From positions 37,573,051-37,637,050 of the forward strand of contig NC_133108.1 of assembly GCF_022965805.1 (NCBI RefSeq): a stretch of 64,000 nucleotides of DNA. The letters run 5' to 3'. The notes under the pieces were generated by a model. It searched no databases. It was not told where the DNA came from and saw only the letters and a program-made list of their open reading frames with translations. The position numbers were made by a program, and so were the translations under genes. Within the stretch, counting starts at the first letter, position 1. Every line of letters starts with the position of its first letter. This DNA is from Primulina eburnea (lineage: Eukaryota > Streptophyta > Magnoliopsida > Lamiales > Gesneriaceae). This document shows positions 10,250-22,860 of this stretch, in pieces.

Positions 10250-12020
10250 TGGATATTGAAGATTATTCATTCATTTATCTCATATAGCAATGTCAATAGG
10301 TGAATCTATTTCTTTTTCAAAAGTAGTTTTTATCAGTTGCTCCGATATGAATCTAAGACATGATTCGCGCTAATTCTATCTTGAGTTTTTGCAATTCCTC
10401 CTTAATTTCTTCTTAAGGATTTAATTGCATCTCCATCCAATTTCCCGTAAGCTCCATTGAATTTTCATTTTTTTTATGGAAGCTTTATAGATTAGATGAT
10501 GCTTTCTGTTTCTCAAGTCAAGATTTCTTAAGAATTTTTCTACATGTCATGTAGAGAATCCTTAATATCTCTGTATGCTAGATTTTTCCCTTGTGGTCTT
10601 TTGGACCATGTCATGAGATATTGTTGTTTGCCTAAAGAAACCAAACAAGTCTTCTTGTGTTCCTGTGTTTTCAGTCAGATTCAAATTTTGTTCCATCAGA
10701 TTCTTCTTGACTCTATATTATTCTTCTTCATATATATCTCATCTGAAAGAATATTTTCAAACTTGTATACTTGAACTAGATCTTGGTAATAAATCGCTTA
10801 TTCAATATCCAGAGTTGATTCAAAGCATTTTATCCTCTTTTTTTTCCATTTTCTGGACAATTGGTCAAAATACGACCTCTTGTTCTATATGTCCAGCAAT
10901 TACAATATTTAAAACTTTCATTAGCTTGGGTTTTAGCTCTTCTGAAAGTTTTTTTTTTGGTATGCGCCACATGCTTTGAGACGGGTTTGATGCTTGAGAC
11001 AACATTCTACTTCTTGATGGTCCACGTCTTAGCCCAAATTTGTAATATTTGGTTTTTTTCTACACCATACTATTCTTGGTTTCCAAGAACTACTTCCACT
11101 TTTTCCTCTAATGGAATAAGGTGGGTTCTAAAGTCCTTCATTTACTGCCTTTGTGGTTTACTTTCAATTATTGTTGGAGGATCAACATAAAGGAGTATGC
11201 TTATTCATATCATTTAATCATTTGTAATTATTTTGTAATATTATCATATGATACCATTCTGTCAATTTTTCTTTGACGAAAGAGGCCTTTCGTGCCGAAG
11301 TACTTTAATTACTAGGGATGTATTCCCTAATGAACATTTCTTTATGGGGACTTGGCATTTTGGCCAATAAAATTTGCATTGTGATATTTTTTCGACTCCT
11401 GAATGTCATCTATATTTAGTGAATAATATAATATATTCATCTACTAAACAAATATAATGTAATTCAAGATTATATAGAGTTTGAGTTTATTTATTTTTCT
11501 TTTTTTTTTTGTGTCTTGACTGTTAAAATAGTCTACCTCCATAAATTGTGTTTTAGATACGGTAGTCGTTCTCCCAACTATCTCACTAAGAGATTCTTCG
11601 GTTAGGACCAACTCTTTGGTTTCTGCCGAAGTCATCTCTAGGCAAGCAATTTGAACTGATATTATCATACTCATTTCTAAAAGTTTAATAAATCTTTGTT
11701 TGTTGAGATCAACTGTTCCTGCTGCAATTTTCATAAATGATGTCCAGTTATCTATGATATCTTCTCTATTTTTGAAATCCATTATATCAGGTTAAGCAAA
11801 ATCCGATAAGGATGTATCGGTTCTAAAACACACTTCCCATAGGGTGTTTGGTGAAAAAGAATTTGATTTCTCCTTGGTCCTGTTCCCGTTGAGTGTGCAT
11901 CTCCACCTACTTGGAAATCTATTTGGGGTTCTCTCATATTTGTATTATGAGATCCCATATTTTTCCTTGGTGGTTTGTGGGAAGATGACCAAGTCAATGA
12001 GAAGGTTCGCCCCATGTTGT
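10250..12020 (-). pseudogene. Caulimovirid coat-protein-like and N-terminal region, degraded
   Basis: Two longer - strand frames remain (11444-11782 and 11782-12015), abutting each other. Around 10880-11050 the translation is basic and ends in a region that could be a decayed zinc knuckle, as in caulimovirid coat proteins, although only one cysteine/histidine pair is recognisable. Assignment is positional: it lies between the primer-binding site and the movement-protein region. Confidence 0.4.
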
Positions 12021-12685
12021 ATTAATCTTCAGATAACTTGAGATTCACAAAAGATTCTGTGAGATCTTGAAGATCTTCTATACTAATTCTTTCTATAGTT
12101 GTTATGAGCTTAATTTATTTTCCATGATAATTTTTATTTGATTGATCATTTTCTCTTTGCTGGTTAAAGGCTTTGATATTACCTTGGCCTTTTCTCTTTG
12201 TTGTAATAAGAATTTAGTACCAAAAGATGATGGTAACCTGCATTTTGATGTCTTTTTACTATAATTTGATTGTTGTTCTAGATTTTGGATTCTTGTTTGA
12301 ATATCTTTTAATGTTCTAAGAATTTTTTTTTTTGTTTTTCAAGGAATTCGTCAATTTTATGTGATACATAGTATAACTGATTGCCATAATTTTATACCTT
12401 CTTTTGGATCTCTCTAAGATCTCCATAGATTAGAGGAATGCAGTACTATTTCTATGAACTTATTATTTTGAATCATAATTTTACCTTAGGACTCTGACGT
12501 GTTCTCTTTGCCCCTAATGTCTAACCTTGGTTAGCTCTTGTAAATATTTCAAAGTATTAAAATAAATCATGTAAATATTTAATCTCGAACATATGTTCGG
12601 ATTCATAATTTTTGAAAAAATCTCATCTTCAAACATTTAATTATACAATAATAATGATATTGTATCTTTGAAATAATTTTACTCG

Positions 12686-12697
12686 GCTCTGATACCA
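12686..12697 (-). promoter_or_regulatory. tRNA-Met primer-binding site of viral copy
   Basis: The - strand reads TGGTATCAGAGC, the complement of the 3' end of plant initiator tRNA-Met, used by caulimovirids and many LTR elements to prime minus-strand synthesis. It sits upstream of all the viral frames on the same strand. It marks the genome origin and argues that this copy includes almost the whole circular genome. Confidence 0.8.
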
Positions 12698-12699
12698 TT

Positions 12700-13688
12700 T
12701 CTGTCCAGTATAACAAATAAAGATATTTTTGACATGATGATTGAGTTTAAATAAAATTTTATGGTATAAGGAGTAAATAACAACTTGTGTTTTCATTTGG
12801 AGATTTATCTCGAATTTTTCTTGAAAATATACATAGTTTAGATCGAAATAATTTTTAACACACACTAAATTTAAAGTAATATTTAATCCAATGTAACATA
12901 CGCAATGGAACATTCAACTGTAATTCATTGTTTTGATATATTGTAATAGCATCCGTTCTATAGCCTGATTATCTTTTGTTTTGTGAGAGTTGAGTATGAG
13001 ATAGATGAATATTTGTATAGAAATATGTTTTTACTATATAAAAAAGCATAATATCATACAATTTTTTTAAGTTGTTACTTCGAATTTTACATTTTTTGCT
13101 TCAACACAATATTAAAAATGATAGACAAACAAACTGCTAGAAAAGGGACAAAAAAAACGAATTGTTAGGTTGATAATAGCGGTTTTAGCTTAAATAAAAA
13201 TAAATAATTATGTATAAAATCATGCAATATATGCATAAATTAAATGATAAATAAATTTCATATGATACAGTGCACAAATACATAAATACAATTAACAAGA
13301 TAATTAATATAGATCCATCAAAAGAAGAAGGCAGACATGGTTTGTGGGACTTGGGGGTGATTGTGTTGGATATTATGTTTCCAAGATACAATGGATAAAG
13401 TATTCATAATTAGAGCTTTTAAAATTTTGTTGACTTTTGATGGCTCAACCATCTGAGTCGTCCGTCAACCTCGGCTCACCTCTAAACGCCTAAGGAAAAG
13501 GCAGGGTCGTCGATTGCCACTTTTTGGTCGCTATTTAGAACACTAATTAAGAATGATCCTAATAAAATAAAAAGTTTGATCGGATGGTATGATCCTCACA
13601 ATGTTGCAGTTTGGTGAGTACGATTTCTTTTTAATTTTTTAAATTATAATTGTGTAAGTTTACACCATGTACACCAGTACAACTAGAA
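12700..13688. other. A+T-rich intergenic region, no gene seen
   Basis: Short frames only. The first ~250 bases adjoin the viral primer-binding site and may be viral leader or promoter sequence; the rest shows nothing recognisable. Confidence 0.5.
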
Positions 13689-14370
13689 TAGACTTGTCAA
13701 ATTGGATCAGATCCATCGGGCCGGCCCACCTCGTTATAAAAATTGAGCGGGTAGAGTTGATAAAATAGTAGGCCGTTTGGAGACGGACCAAACGGGTTGA
13801 GCCCGTTTGGGTTGCGAGCCTAAACAGGGTGTGCTGGCCCGCCAAATTAGGGTAAAATTTTGTATTTTTAACTTTTATTTAAAAAATGGAATAAGTCTCA
13901 TGCGTCTCCATCACTCTCTTGTATTATTTTTTTTTTATTTTTCTCCTGTGCCTCGCCTCCATCACTCACTCTGGTAAAATTTGAATCTTTGTGCTAATGT
14001 AAAAGATCAAAATTGAATGAAATTTAATGAAAATTGACTTTATAGTATTTGTTTAATTTCTTAATGTTTAGTTTAAGCATTTTATCTTTTATGAATTATG
14101 TTGTACGCTTTCTCAATTTTTTATTTCAATGTTTTTAAGTATTTTATTAAACTATTTGATTGAAATATATTTTTCTTCTATGTTTACTGTGATACTGTGT
14201 AACATTTTTTTCTTAAAAAAACATGCGCGTCGACCCGTATAACTCATGGCTCAAAGTGAGTTGGGCTGGGTTGTCCATTTAAAAGCCCGCTAAAATGGTG
14301 GGCTGGCCTGCCCCGCCTAACGGCGGGTTGTCGTGGGTGGCGAGCTAGCCCGCGGATTTTGACATGTGTA
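13689..14370. mobile_element. Possible non-autonomous hAT-like element
   Basis: The ends tagacttgtcaaattgg (13689) and, inverted, tacacatgtcaaaatcc (14370) are imperfect inverted repeats. Next to each end lies G+C-rich subterminal sequence (gggccggcccacc on the left, inverted gccaccc...ggcaggccagccc on the right), with A+T-rich filler between. This layout resembles plant hAT derivatives. A clean 8-bp target duplication is not visible (aactagaa against actaagta), so the call is tentative. Confidence 0.4.
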
Positions 14371-14506
14371 ACTAAGTACCACTCAAAGCTCCGGACTCTG
14401 AACTCGTGCTGTCAAACCGATTTTAGCATATTATTATTTTTTTGACGAAAACGCGATTTCAGCATATTCAAGAAAACCGATAAACCTCAGTAATCGTGTT
14501 CCTTTC

Positions 14507-14514
14507 TAGGGTTT
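14507..14514 (+). promoter_or_regulatory. Telo-box in SmE 5' region
   Basis: The octamer tagggttt (complement aaacccta) lies about 75 bases before the SmE ATG. In plants this motif is common near transcription starts of genes for ribosomal and RNA-processing proteins. The transcription start is not mapped here. Confidence 0.5.
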
Positions 14515-14587
14515 CTGCCGCTTGTATTCGGAGAAGGGAAGAGACGCACGATATCATCTGCGGCGGAGCTCACGAGCACCATCAACC

Positions 14588-14854
14588 ATGGCGAGCACGA
14601 AAGTCCAGCGAATTATGACCCAACCCATCAACCTGATCTTCAGGTTTCTTCAGAGCAAAGCTCGCATTCAGATATGGCTTTTCGAGCAGAAGGATCTGAG
14701 AATCGAGGGGCGCATTATTGGGTTTGACGAGTACATGAACTTGGTCTTGGATGACGCGGAGGAGGTGAGTGTCAAGAAGAAGACCAGGAAGCAACTTGGG
14801 AGGATTTTGTTGAAAGGGGATAATATCACTTTGATGATGAATACAGGGAAGTAA
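14588..14854 (+). CDS. SmE: Small nuclear ribonucleoprotein E (SmE)
   Basis: Encodes 88 residues, the normal length for SmE, one of seven Sm proteins that form the heptameric ring on U1, U2, U4 and U5 snRNA in the spliceosome. The Sm fold is visible: Sm1 at about residues 26-59 ([20 protein letters not shown] onwards) and Sm2 at 71-84 ([14 protein letters not shown]). The ATG at 14588 (ccatgg context) gives the conserved N-terminus [13 protein letters not shown]; a longer reading upstream would need a non-ATG start. The coding region is uninterrupted. A short 3'-UTR intron is possible between the GT at about 14868 and an AG at about 14921. No defect is seen, so the gene may be functional. Confidence 0.93.
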   Translation: MASTKVQRIMTQPINLIFRFLQSKARIQIWLFEQKDLRIEGRIIGFDEYMNLVLDDAEEVSVKKKTRKQLGRILLKGDNITLMMNTGK

Positions 14855-17210
14855 AGCTAGAAAACAGGTAGAGTGAAGTGAAGATTACCTGTATTTTGTT
14901 CATCTTTCGTTCTGTTTCAGTTGGACTGCTACCCCATCTGATGGGAGATTGCTTAGTTTTATGGTGGTTTTCCTGAGCTTGCTTATTATGCGCTTGTATT
15001 CGACTGAAAGACTTTATAAATGAACCTCTCCCTTTTTCTGTATTATTGATTGCAAATGTTGTGAAAGCGTCAAGATTAAAGTACTGCTTGCTGAATTTTT
15101 AACTTGCGTGATATCAGAGGGTGCAAATGATTATGGGGTGCAATGATTTGGTATATAATTGGGAAAAAAAAATCGTGCTTACGTAGGTACTAGGTCATTC
15201 ATGAATGGAGTAGTAGATGTTGTTTCAAAAGTGACTTGAGAAGCCTTATGTTAAAGAGAGTTTTGTTGCATTGTAGTTATTTGCTATGTCTCCAGCTTGT
15301 GTATTTCACTCATTTAGTGAGTTATTTATCCATCCAAATGCAGAATGTGGCCGTAAATTGTTTTTCTCTTAGGATGCTAACGGGATAGAGTGGTTGTATG
15401 TCTCGAGACTTCCTTTAGATGTTAGTTTACGAGTACCTTCTTGTAGTATAGGGCCTGAAAATATTGGTGTTTTATGCATATATTATGCAGAGTGCTTATT
15501 TTAAAGTCCATTGGAGAGAGTTTTGGTAGGGAATATGCTTTTTGCAATTAATTACCATTTGATAAGTAACTTAAAGACTGTGATTTTAGTTTTTGGTGTT
15601 TGCCATGTGACTCCAAGTCATTAAATCTTTATTGGAGTTTGCTAAAATTTGTATGACTGTCAGTATACTGTCTCCAGTTGTTTAATATGTGGTTTGGATG
15701 CACAACTGATCTTTTCTTAAGCCGTGCTTTCATTGTTCGTAATTCATTGTTGATGAAAAAATTGTTTTGTAAAATGTCCTCGAGATCGCTTTCATCCATG
15801 GTTTACTTTATCTTTGTTACTGTAATATTTGCGGATAAATATTGTGAAGTGTAAATCGCGAAGCTGACTGCTTGTGGGTCGGGCAGACTCCTGCATTTTT
15901 GGTTGATCTATGCAAGAATATACTTATTCTCGTCTATAGTTTATGATCTCATAATGTTGTGTTTCACCCACATTAGTTTATGATCTCATAGTGTTGTGTT
16001 TCACCTGCATCTTCGTCTATATTTTATGATCTCATAATGTTGTGTTTCACCTGCATCTACTTGTTACTTGTCTATTAGCATCATTCCACATAACCAGAAT
16101 GATAGAACTAAAAAATTTGGTTGTCAGTTAATGGAAACCAATGTTCCTGTTGAAATTGTTAAGATTGTATAAAAAATGCTTGCTAGCTTTAATTATAAGA
16201 AAGGAGATCAATCTTGACATTAATCCACAAATCAGATTCAGAACTATCGGCCTTGATAATGAAGGTGAGATATTTCTTTAACTAAAACTGGTTTCCGTTG
16301 AATAATTGCTGAAATATTTACGCTGTAAGTTGTTTCATATTTTATTCCTCGTGGTATGAATCATATAGTACAAATGAGTAAATTCGATTCCATGCGGAAT
16401 GGTTTTAGATAGTCTGTCTGCACTGAAATAGAAGGATTGTAACGTCGTAAGACCACTATTTCTTAACTTTTTTGATGATACAATGATTAAACTTTGCATC
16501 TGGACCATCTCCTCTGGCCTAACTGCAGAATTAGTTTTTCCTTTGATCATGGGATATTCAACATCAATTTTTAGGTAGTAGTGTACCTTTATGACTAACA
16601 AACATCAGCACACAATAATTGCAGATAAAGAATAATAGTCCATATCTGCATGTTCCCTTCTTGTGGCAAATATTTAAAATGAATGCAGTTGATTGAAACC
16701 TGGGATGTTCGTCTTTTTTCTGCCTTTGTACATTATATGATGTTAAAGGTCTCCAAAATGTTCAAAACACGTCACACTGCGGAAACACATCAAATTATAA
16801 CATCTTTGTACACTCTAGCACCACATGTCATGTTTCGTTCATTCGATGGATATCCGTCTCGACAGTGTTCTCAAGCTCTTGTTATGATGTTGAAATATAT
16901 TTTTTATGTTTTCCTTGATTTTGGAGTCGAAATAGCTGATTAAGAAGATGCATGATTTCGTACCTCCGATCGTTTGCTTTCTCATGTATGTGAGACCTAG
17001 CTGTGTTTGATGCAGTGCTCATTGCTCCATTTGAATTATATTTTGCTGTCTGTTTATTTTCTCATTTTCATCTCCCCCTCAAGATCTGGATATTTAACCA
17101 GGTTCTTTACCCTTCAGTGAAAATTAATTACTCCAAATGGGTCCTCAACTCACTTTTGAGACTAGGGCTGTCGATAATTTGGGCAAATAAATGTTCTCGA
17201 TTTCCATAAA
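14855..17210. other. SmE 3' flank and intergenic sequence
   Basis: The first few hundred bases are probably SmE 3' UTR. Open frames up to about 88 codons occur on both strands, but none resembles a known protein and base composition is not gene-like. Apart from the triplicated repeat at 15938-16059, nothing is recognised. Confidence 0.5.
15938..16059. repeat. Three imperfect tandem copies, ~37-46 bp
   Basis: The phrase tttatgatctcataatgttg followed by tgtttcacc occurs three times in a row with starts near 15938, 15975 and 16021. The copies differ by a few bases and by the linker tcttcgtctat. Confidence 0.85.
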
Positions 17211-18261
17211 TGAAACAATTAGAAAAAAGACATTTTTCAGTTAATTTTTTTTTAATTTAATGTTTTCTTATAACAATTTTTATATTAAGAATGATAAATC
17301 ATTTAAAAATTCAAAAGATTGGATAAAGATCAAAGAAAATATTTAATAGTTTAAAAATATTTATAATGTGGATATAATAGTGACAAGAGAATACACAAAT
17401 TTAATTAAACATATTTTTATAATATTTTTTATTAAATTAAGGTAATTTTATAATTTTTGACGGTATAAATATTATAGATACTTGCTGCCGACAGCATCTC
17501 CCATTGATCGTCAATGTGGTAATCTTAAATCATAATTGATTTAAACTATTTGGTACATAAAATATAAAATAAAATATTATTAAAAAAAGTTCATACTAAA
17601 ATAATATATGATTTTCGAAATTGTCCCGTTACATTATATTATCAAGATCGAAAATTAATTTTGAAATATTTTCATCTATTAATATAGCTATAACTCGTAC
17701 TTAATATTAATATATATTACAGCAAATTACATGAATCAAGATTCATATCTGCGAAAAGAGAAATTTTGATTTACAGTTGACAGTCCTGCTTTCTAAAAGA
17801 AGAATACCACAGATATCAGATATAAAGTAAGAAAGACAAAAGGTCATCGATCCACGTATATATAATATTGTCGTACAACCATATTAAATATTTAAGCAAG
17901 AAAATAGTTTTTTTTGGAAAGAGGTGAAAAACTAATTTTGATTTTAAAATTAAGATTAAAGTCCCTATGTATTATAAATGTCATCAGTCTTTTAATGTGC
18001 ATACATTTCATAGTATGATAAATGCATTTTACCAAAAAAGAAATGGACATATGGATTTGCTATGAAATGTATACATATTAAAAGTTATCGGGCAATTTTT
18101 TAAATTTATTTGACACAAAGTAATGTCCACAAAATAATCTCGTGTAAGAAATACACATGACTTGGTGTTGTGTTTTTAACATATGAAAGGATCTAAATCC
18201 AATATGACTTAATGTATATTTTCAAATTAGTGTTACAATTTCCGTTGCATAATTTTTTTTT
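17211..18261. other. Very A+T-rich intergenic sequence
   Basis: No gene, repeat boundary or RNA gene seen. Confidence 0.5.
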
Positions 18262-18984
18262 GGAAAATGCTATGTGTACATAATGGGTTACATAGAGGCT
18301 TACATGTAATTATTAATTAATTATTAAATTACAAATAAAACCATCACCCTAAATTGATAGACTACCTATTCTATTAATTATTTCTTCTCCTATCTCAGCC
18401 CTCACTCCAAATCGATTGACCGTATCTTTCTTCTCCTCTCCCAACCCTCGCTTCCAAATCCATATGCGGTAAAGACGAAGAAAAAATCGAGATCATAGAA
18501 ATATTCTAATACTTATCGAGACGACCATCTATTCTCTTTGTTTTACATCTTTATTACTGTAATTAAGGTTAGTTTTTTTCTTCCAATTTGTTGTTTCGTT
18601 TGTTTTTGATGTAGATTCGTAAAAGAGATTGTAGATTGTTTCGTTTGTCTAATTCTAATTTTGGCAATATAATAATTTATTATTTTAGTTACAATCATTA
18701 ATTTTTTTCATTTTAAAAATCATTACTATTAATTTTTTATATGATTTATTAAATATTGAAAAATATAATATTTATCAAAAAATATTTTTTTTTAAAAAAA
18801 AATTGTATGATAAATCTCAGGACTTGCATTAAAAAAACAATTTAATATTATTGATAGGAGAAGAAATAATGAATGGAATGTGTAGTCTATCAATTTAAGA
18901 TGAGGGTTTAATTGTAATTTAATAATTATTTAATAATTACATGTAAGCCTCTATGTAACCCATTATGTACACATAGCATTACCC
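18262..18984. mobile_element. Mutator-like non-autonomous element with long inverted repeats
   Basis: Left end ggaaaatgctatgtgtacat and inverted right end gggtaatgctatgtgtacat start inverted repeats that stay nearly identical for about 130 bases. The 723-bp element lies between runs of at least nine T (18253-18261 and 18985 onward), consistent with a 9-bp target duplication, the Mutator hallmark, although a homopolymer is weak proof. The interior (about 18400-18560) is less A+T-rich and could derive from host sequence, as in Pack-MULEs, but no product is recognised. Confidence 0.8.
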
Positions 18985-19379
18985 TTTTTTTTTTTTATGA
19001 TTTGCCTTTAAACATTATTATTCAAAATACACGTTAATAAATGAAATGATACCTTTGGGACACTATTCTAATAATGTATTTAAAGATAAACATTTATCGA
19101 TACATGTGATATCTACTTATTTTTCCGTTGACTCTATATTTATTATTAAATATCCACATTTAGATATATGATTAATAAGAATGACAATGAGCCAATTCAA
19201 AACCAAGCCTCGTAATAATCTAGACCTGATGGGACAAGTTTAGACTCGATTAATTGGGTCCCGAGTAAGTCTCGAGTTTAACCGGATCTGCTCTGGACCC
19301 GACCGTACATATATATAAATATAAATATAAATTACTATTATCATAATAATTTTTTTTTTGTTTAATAATACATATTAAT
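18985..19379. other. Intergenic, A+T-rich
   Basis: No gene. It adjoins the truncated left end of the copia remnant. Confidence 0.4.
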
Positions 19380-22329
19380 TGATATAGATCTCATCCGCAC
19401 TTCATCCTCCAGATTTATTTCTTCAAATCAATTGATAAATTCAGCTGATCAATTGACTTGTCAGTTGACATTGTTTCATCAAAAACAATGTGCACTGATT
19501 CTTCAACATTTAGAGTTCTTTATTAAATACTTGATAAGCTTTGCTAACTGAAAAATATCCAAGAAATATACTCTCATTTGAATTCATCAAATGTAGTCAG
19601 ATGATTTTTACATTGTTGTGGATAAAATATTCGAAACAAAAAATTTTTGAAATAAGATACCACAGGTTGCTTGCCATACCACATCTCATGTAGTGTGTTT
19701 CTATGTTTCTTGTTAATAATTGATTTTGTTCTGAGTATAACATACATGGTTCACTGATCTAGCCCAAAATCTCTGAGAAATTCCAGAATCGGCCAACATT
19801 GTACTGGTAGCCTCTTTAAGGGTCATTATCTTTCTGTCAGCTACTGCTTTTTGCTGAGATATTCTAGATGTTGAGAACTAATGCTTGATTCCATGATTTT
19901 TCTAAAAATTTAGACAAAGTTTGATTGACAAATTTAGTTCATCTATCAGATTTTATTTTGTCGATCCCTTTTGATTTTTTATTTAAAAGTATTTTGAAAA
20001 TTTTGATCAATTAAGCAATAGTTTGATTTTTGATTTTAAGAGAATTACCCAAGTAAATCTTGAAAAATCAGCAATAATAAATAGATTGTATTTCATTTAT
20101 CGTATGCTCATGACTCGATAGGACCAAACAAGTTCATTTGCAACAGTTATAAGCTTTAGGTCGATGAGTTAATCTTTTTGTTTTAAAAGATGACCTAACT
20201 TGCTTCTCAAACTAACAAGCTGAACATACTTTGTCTTTGGAAAATTCAATTTTGGGCATACTAGTGACCAAATAATTCTTGCTCAGATTTACAATGACTC
20301 TGAAATTTAAATGATTTAACCTTTTGTGTTATAACAAGTTTTTTGATAAGTTAGAAGCAATGAAGTACACGGGTTCACTAGATTGAGCAGTCCAACTGAT
20401 TTTGTATTTGTTACCACATATGTCATCTTTCATTATAATACATCTAGAAGTATCTTTGACATTATAGATATTCTTATTAAACCCAACTGAATAGCCACGA
20501 TCGCATAACTAATTTATCCTAATCAAATTATATTTAAGATTTTCAACAAGTAATATGTCTTTAATAATAATGTTACCATGGGTAAGTTTAGATTACCTAC
20601 CCACAATTCTACCTTGAGAAGCATCTCCAAATGTGATCTAATATCCAGTAAACTGAGTCAGTTTAGATAGCATTTTAGCTTCACCAGTCACGTGCCTCGA
20701 ACATCCACTGTTCAAGTACCAAACCGACTTCTTAATTAGTTCAGTTCATATGCCCTACAATCACAAATGAAGAATAACTCTTGGTACCCATACCTACTTG
20801 GTTCCAGATGTGATTAGTATTTTTGGAATCCAGACTTGGATCAGTTTAACTAACCGACAACTTGTTGTGTTCCAAATAGGTTGTGCATATGCATGTGCGC
20901 GGTGTGTTCTGTTTGCGGTAGAAACCATATGTTGTTTACTCTTTTCAACTTCATTTGTCGGCCTATATATTTTCTGAACAGACTTGCTGTTAAAGTATTG
21001 ATTACTTCGAGTTATGCCTAGCTAAACTACTTTTCTTAAGTTTGGCTTAGTATGGAACTCTCAGACACGTAACCAACACTTAACTTTTTGTCCTTACTCA
21101 TATTTTCAACAGGCTTTCCACTGGTGGATTCTAGTTAAGCATTATTGGTCATCAAGCACTTCACTTCCTCATCCTCACTAGAACTGCTTGGATCTTCTGA
21201 CTCAGATTATTCAGATTCTGAGTCAGGCCACTTTGATTTGCTTGCCTCGACCACCAGCACCTTCTGGTCATGCTTCTTCTTAAAAAAATTTCTCATTCTT
21301 GGATCTCCGTCTATCAAAGGATCTCTTGCTCATCTTATATTACCTCATGTCATCCTTCCTTGGTTTAAAACAGTTTGCTATGAAGTGGTCAGTCTTGTCA
21401 CAGTTGAAACAGGGATTAGAGTCATCAGTTGACTCCCTATCTTGATAAGATATTTTGTCGGAGCTTTGAAAATTACCTTGATTATTCCGTAGAAACTTTC
21501 CGAACTTTTTCACTAACAGTGACATGGCATCATTGCTCAATTGTTCAGCTGATTTTCATTTGAAACTAATGGTTTCAGTTTTACAAGAATTAGAGCCTTA
21601 GTCAACTTAGAGGTAGACTTATCATCCTTTTTGGTTTAGCAATTCGAATTCATAAGATTTCAAGTCCGCAAACAAGTAATAGAATTCCATCTTGCTCAAA
21701 TTTTTGGATTCACGCATTGTAATAGTCTTGATATCTCATTCTTTTGGATGTCCTCTCATTACCTTTAATATCATTTCTCTGTAGTTGTAGACTCTTCCAA
21801 GTGCACTGAGTTCAATCACAATTGTACAGACTCTTTCATCAAATTCAGACATTTGATTCTCTATGATTCATCTTAATATTGTCAAACTTTTGTATGTCAA
21901 CAGAGAATTTGTTTTCTTTGGTCAATTCATTACCGTCGCACAACTGAATCAGTTTTTTCAAATTTCTTTGGCAACCTTATACATTTTGATTTTGTTAAAT
22001 TTGTTATTATAAAGAGTTTTGTACATAATGTCCTTAGTCATATTATAAAGATATGATTTTTTTTCTTCATCATTCGTTCATTCATCCCTTGTTTTTCCTA
22101 ACATTTGAGGAGCACCTTCAGTGATGACTATTGTTGTATTGGCTTTCAAAATCTTCATTGGTCTATCTGTGATAACGAACCACATATCATCATCATGACC
22201 AGTTAAATAAGCATGCGTTATTTTCTTTCAGTCATCAAAATCTTTCTTGGAGAACATCGGGATTTTGCTGAATGAAGCCATTCTGAAAAGAAATGTTCAG
22301 AGTCAAGAATAAGTCTCGCTCTGATACCA
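19380..22329 (-). pseudogene. Ty1/copia gag-pol remnant, truncated after integrase
   Basis: Read on the - strand: the gag start (MASFSKIPMFSKKDFDD, near 22280) follows the primer-binding site. A zinc knuckle CFNCDKTDHFIANC lies within 21340-21540. An integrase region contains LQMNLFGPIES (near 20140) and MLADSGISQRFWARSVNH (near 19760), and a post-integrase block with RTLNVEESVHIVFDE ends near 19480. Many stops and frameshifts interrupt these. Reverse transcriptase, RNase H and the 3' LTR are absent, so the element was truncated at its 3' end. The gag type is that of the common plant copia polyprotein. Confidence 0.85.
22318..22329 (-). promoter_or_regulatory. tRNA-Met primer-binding site of copia element
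   Basis: The - strand reads TGGTATCAGAGC two bases downstream of the end of the 5' LTR, in the expected place and orientation for the gag remnant that follows. Confidence 0.85.
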
Positions 22330-22331
22330 CT

Positions 22332-22860
22332 TGATAGGATCAGTTGAAGTTTTTAGAAGAGAATTGAATAAGTACTCGACACAAATTGCCTTTTTAATGT
22401 TAATCTAGGCGTGTTGGCAATAAAATTGTGTTTTCTCGATTATCAATATCAGTTGACTCACAAATTTATGTGGAATGAAGCCAAATTGACAGACTAGAAC
22501 AAATCAAATAATGGTCTGGCTGCCTACGTAAACTGGATCGTAAACTGAAAGTGAGAAGTAGTACACAAGTTTGTTTTTGATGTTTGGAGAACTCGAGTAC
22601 AAACTCCTAGTACACCTTAACTGAATGAATAACAGTATACAAACTGTTATCAAATATAGAGAGTTATAGTATTGCAATATCCTAGCACTTTATGATTTTT
22701 AATGATCGGCTATGATTCTTTGTAAAGTGTGCTCAACTGAATGGTTTTAGTTCAAGTACTTGAAAGTTTGAATACTTGAATCTTTTTAAGAGTAGTAGAA
22801 CTTTACTAAACTGAACTTTTTCTCTATTTATAGAATATGGATCCAGCGATCTAGAGTTCC
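22332..22860 (-). mobile_element. 5' LTR of the copia remnant
   Basis: On the - strand it ends in ...CTATCA at 22332, next to the primer-binding site. A TATA box (ctataaatagag, near 22828-22838) lies close to its far end. The outer boundary near 22860 is approximate because there is no second LTR to compare. Confidence 0.6.

Larger units (their letters stand above)
6250..12697 (-). mobile_element. Endogenous caulimovirid copy, near full length, decayed
   Basis: Read on the - strand from 12697 this holds, in order: a tRNA-Met primer-binding site, an N-terminal/coat-protein-like region, a movement-protein-like region, aspartic protease, reverse transcriptase, RNase H, and a final frame that may be the transactivator. 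Every region has stops or frameshifts. The part covering 7700-10060 matches the + strand copy at 1-2185 closely enough to align by eye. The order coat protein, movement protein, polymerase, last frame resembles Cavemovirus/Solendovirus genomes as I recall them; genus placement is inference. Confidence 0.8.

Noticed and set aside
11444..12015. Two abutting - strand frames considered as host genes
   Set aside because: They lie between the viral primer-binding site and viral movement-protein region on the same strand, so they are treated as decayed viral sequence.
14522..14587. N-terminal extension of SmE by 22 residues
   Set aside because: It would start at TTG, not ATG, and SmE proteins begin with MAST-like sequence, as found at 14588.
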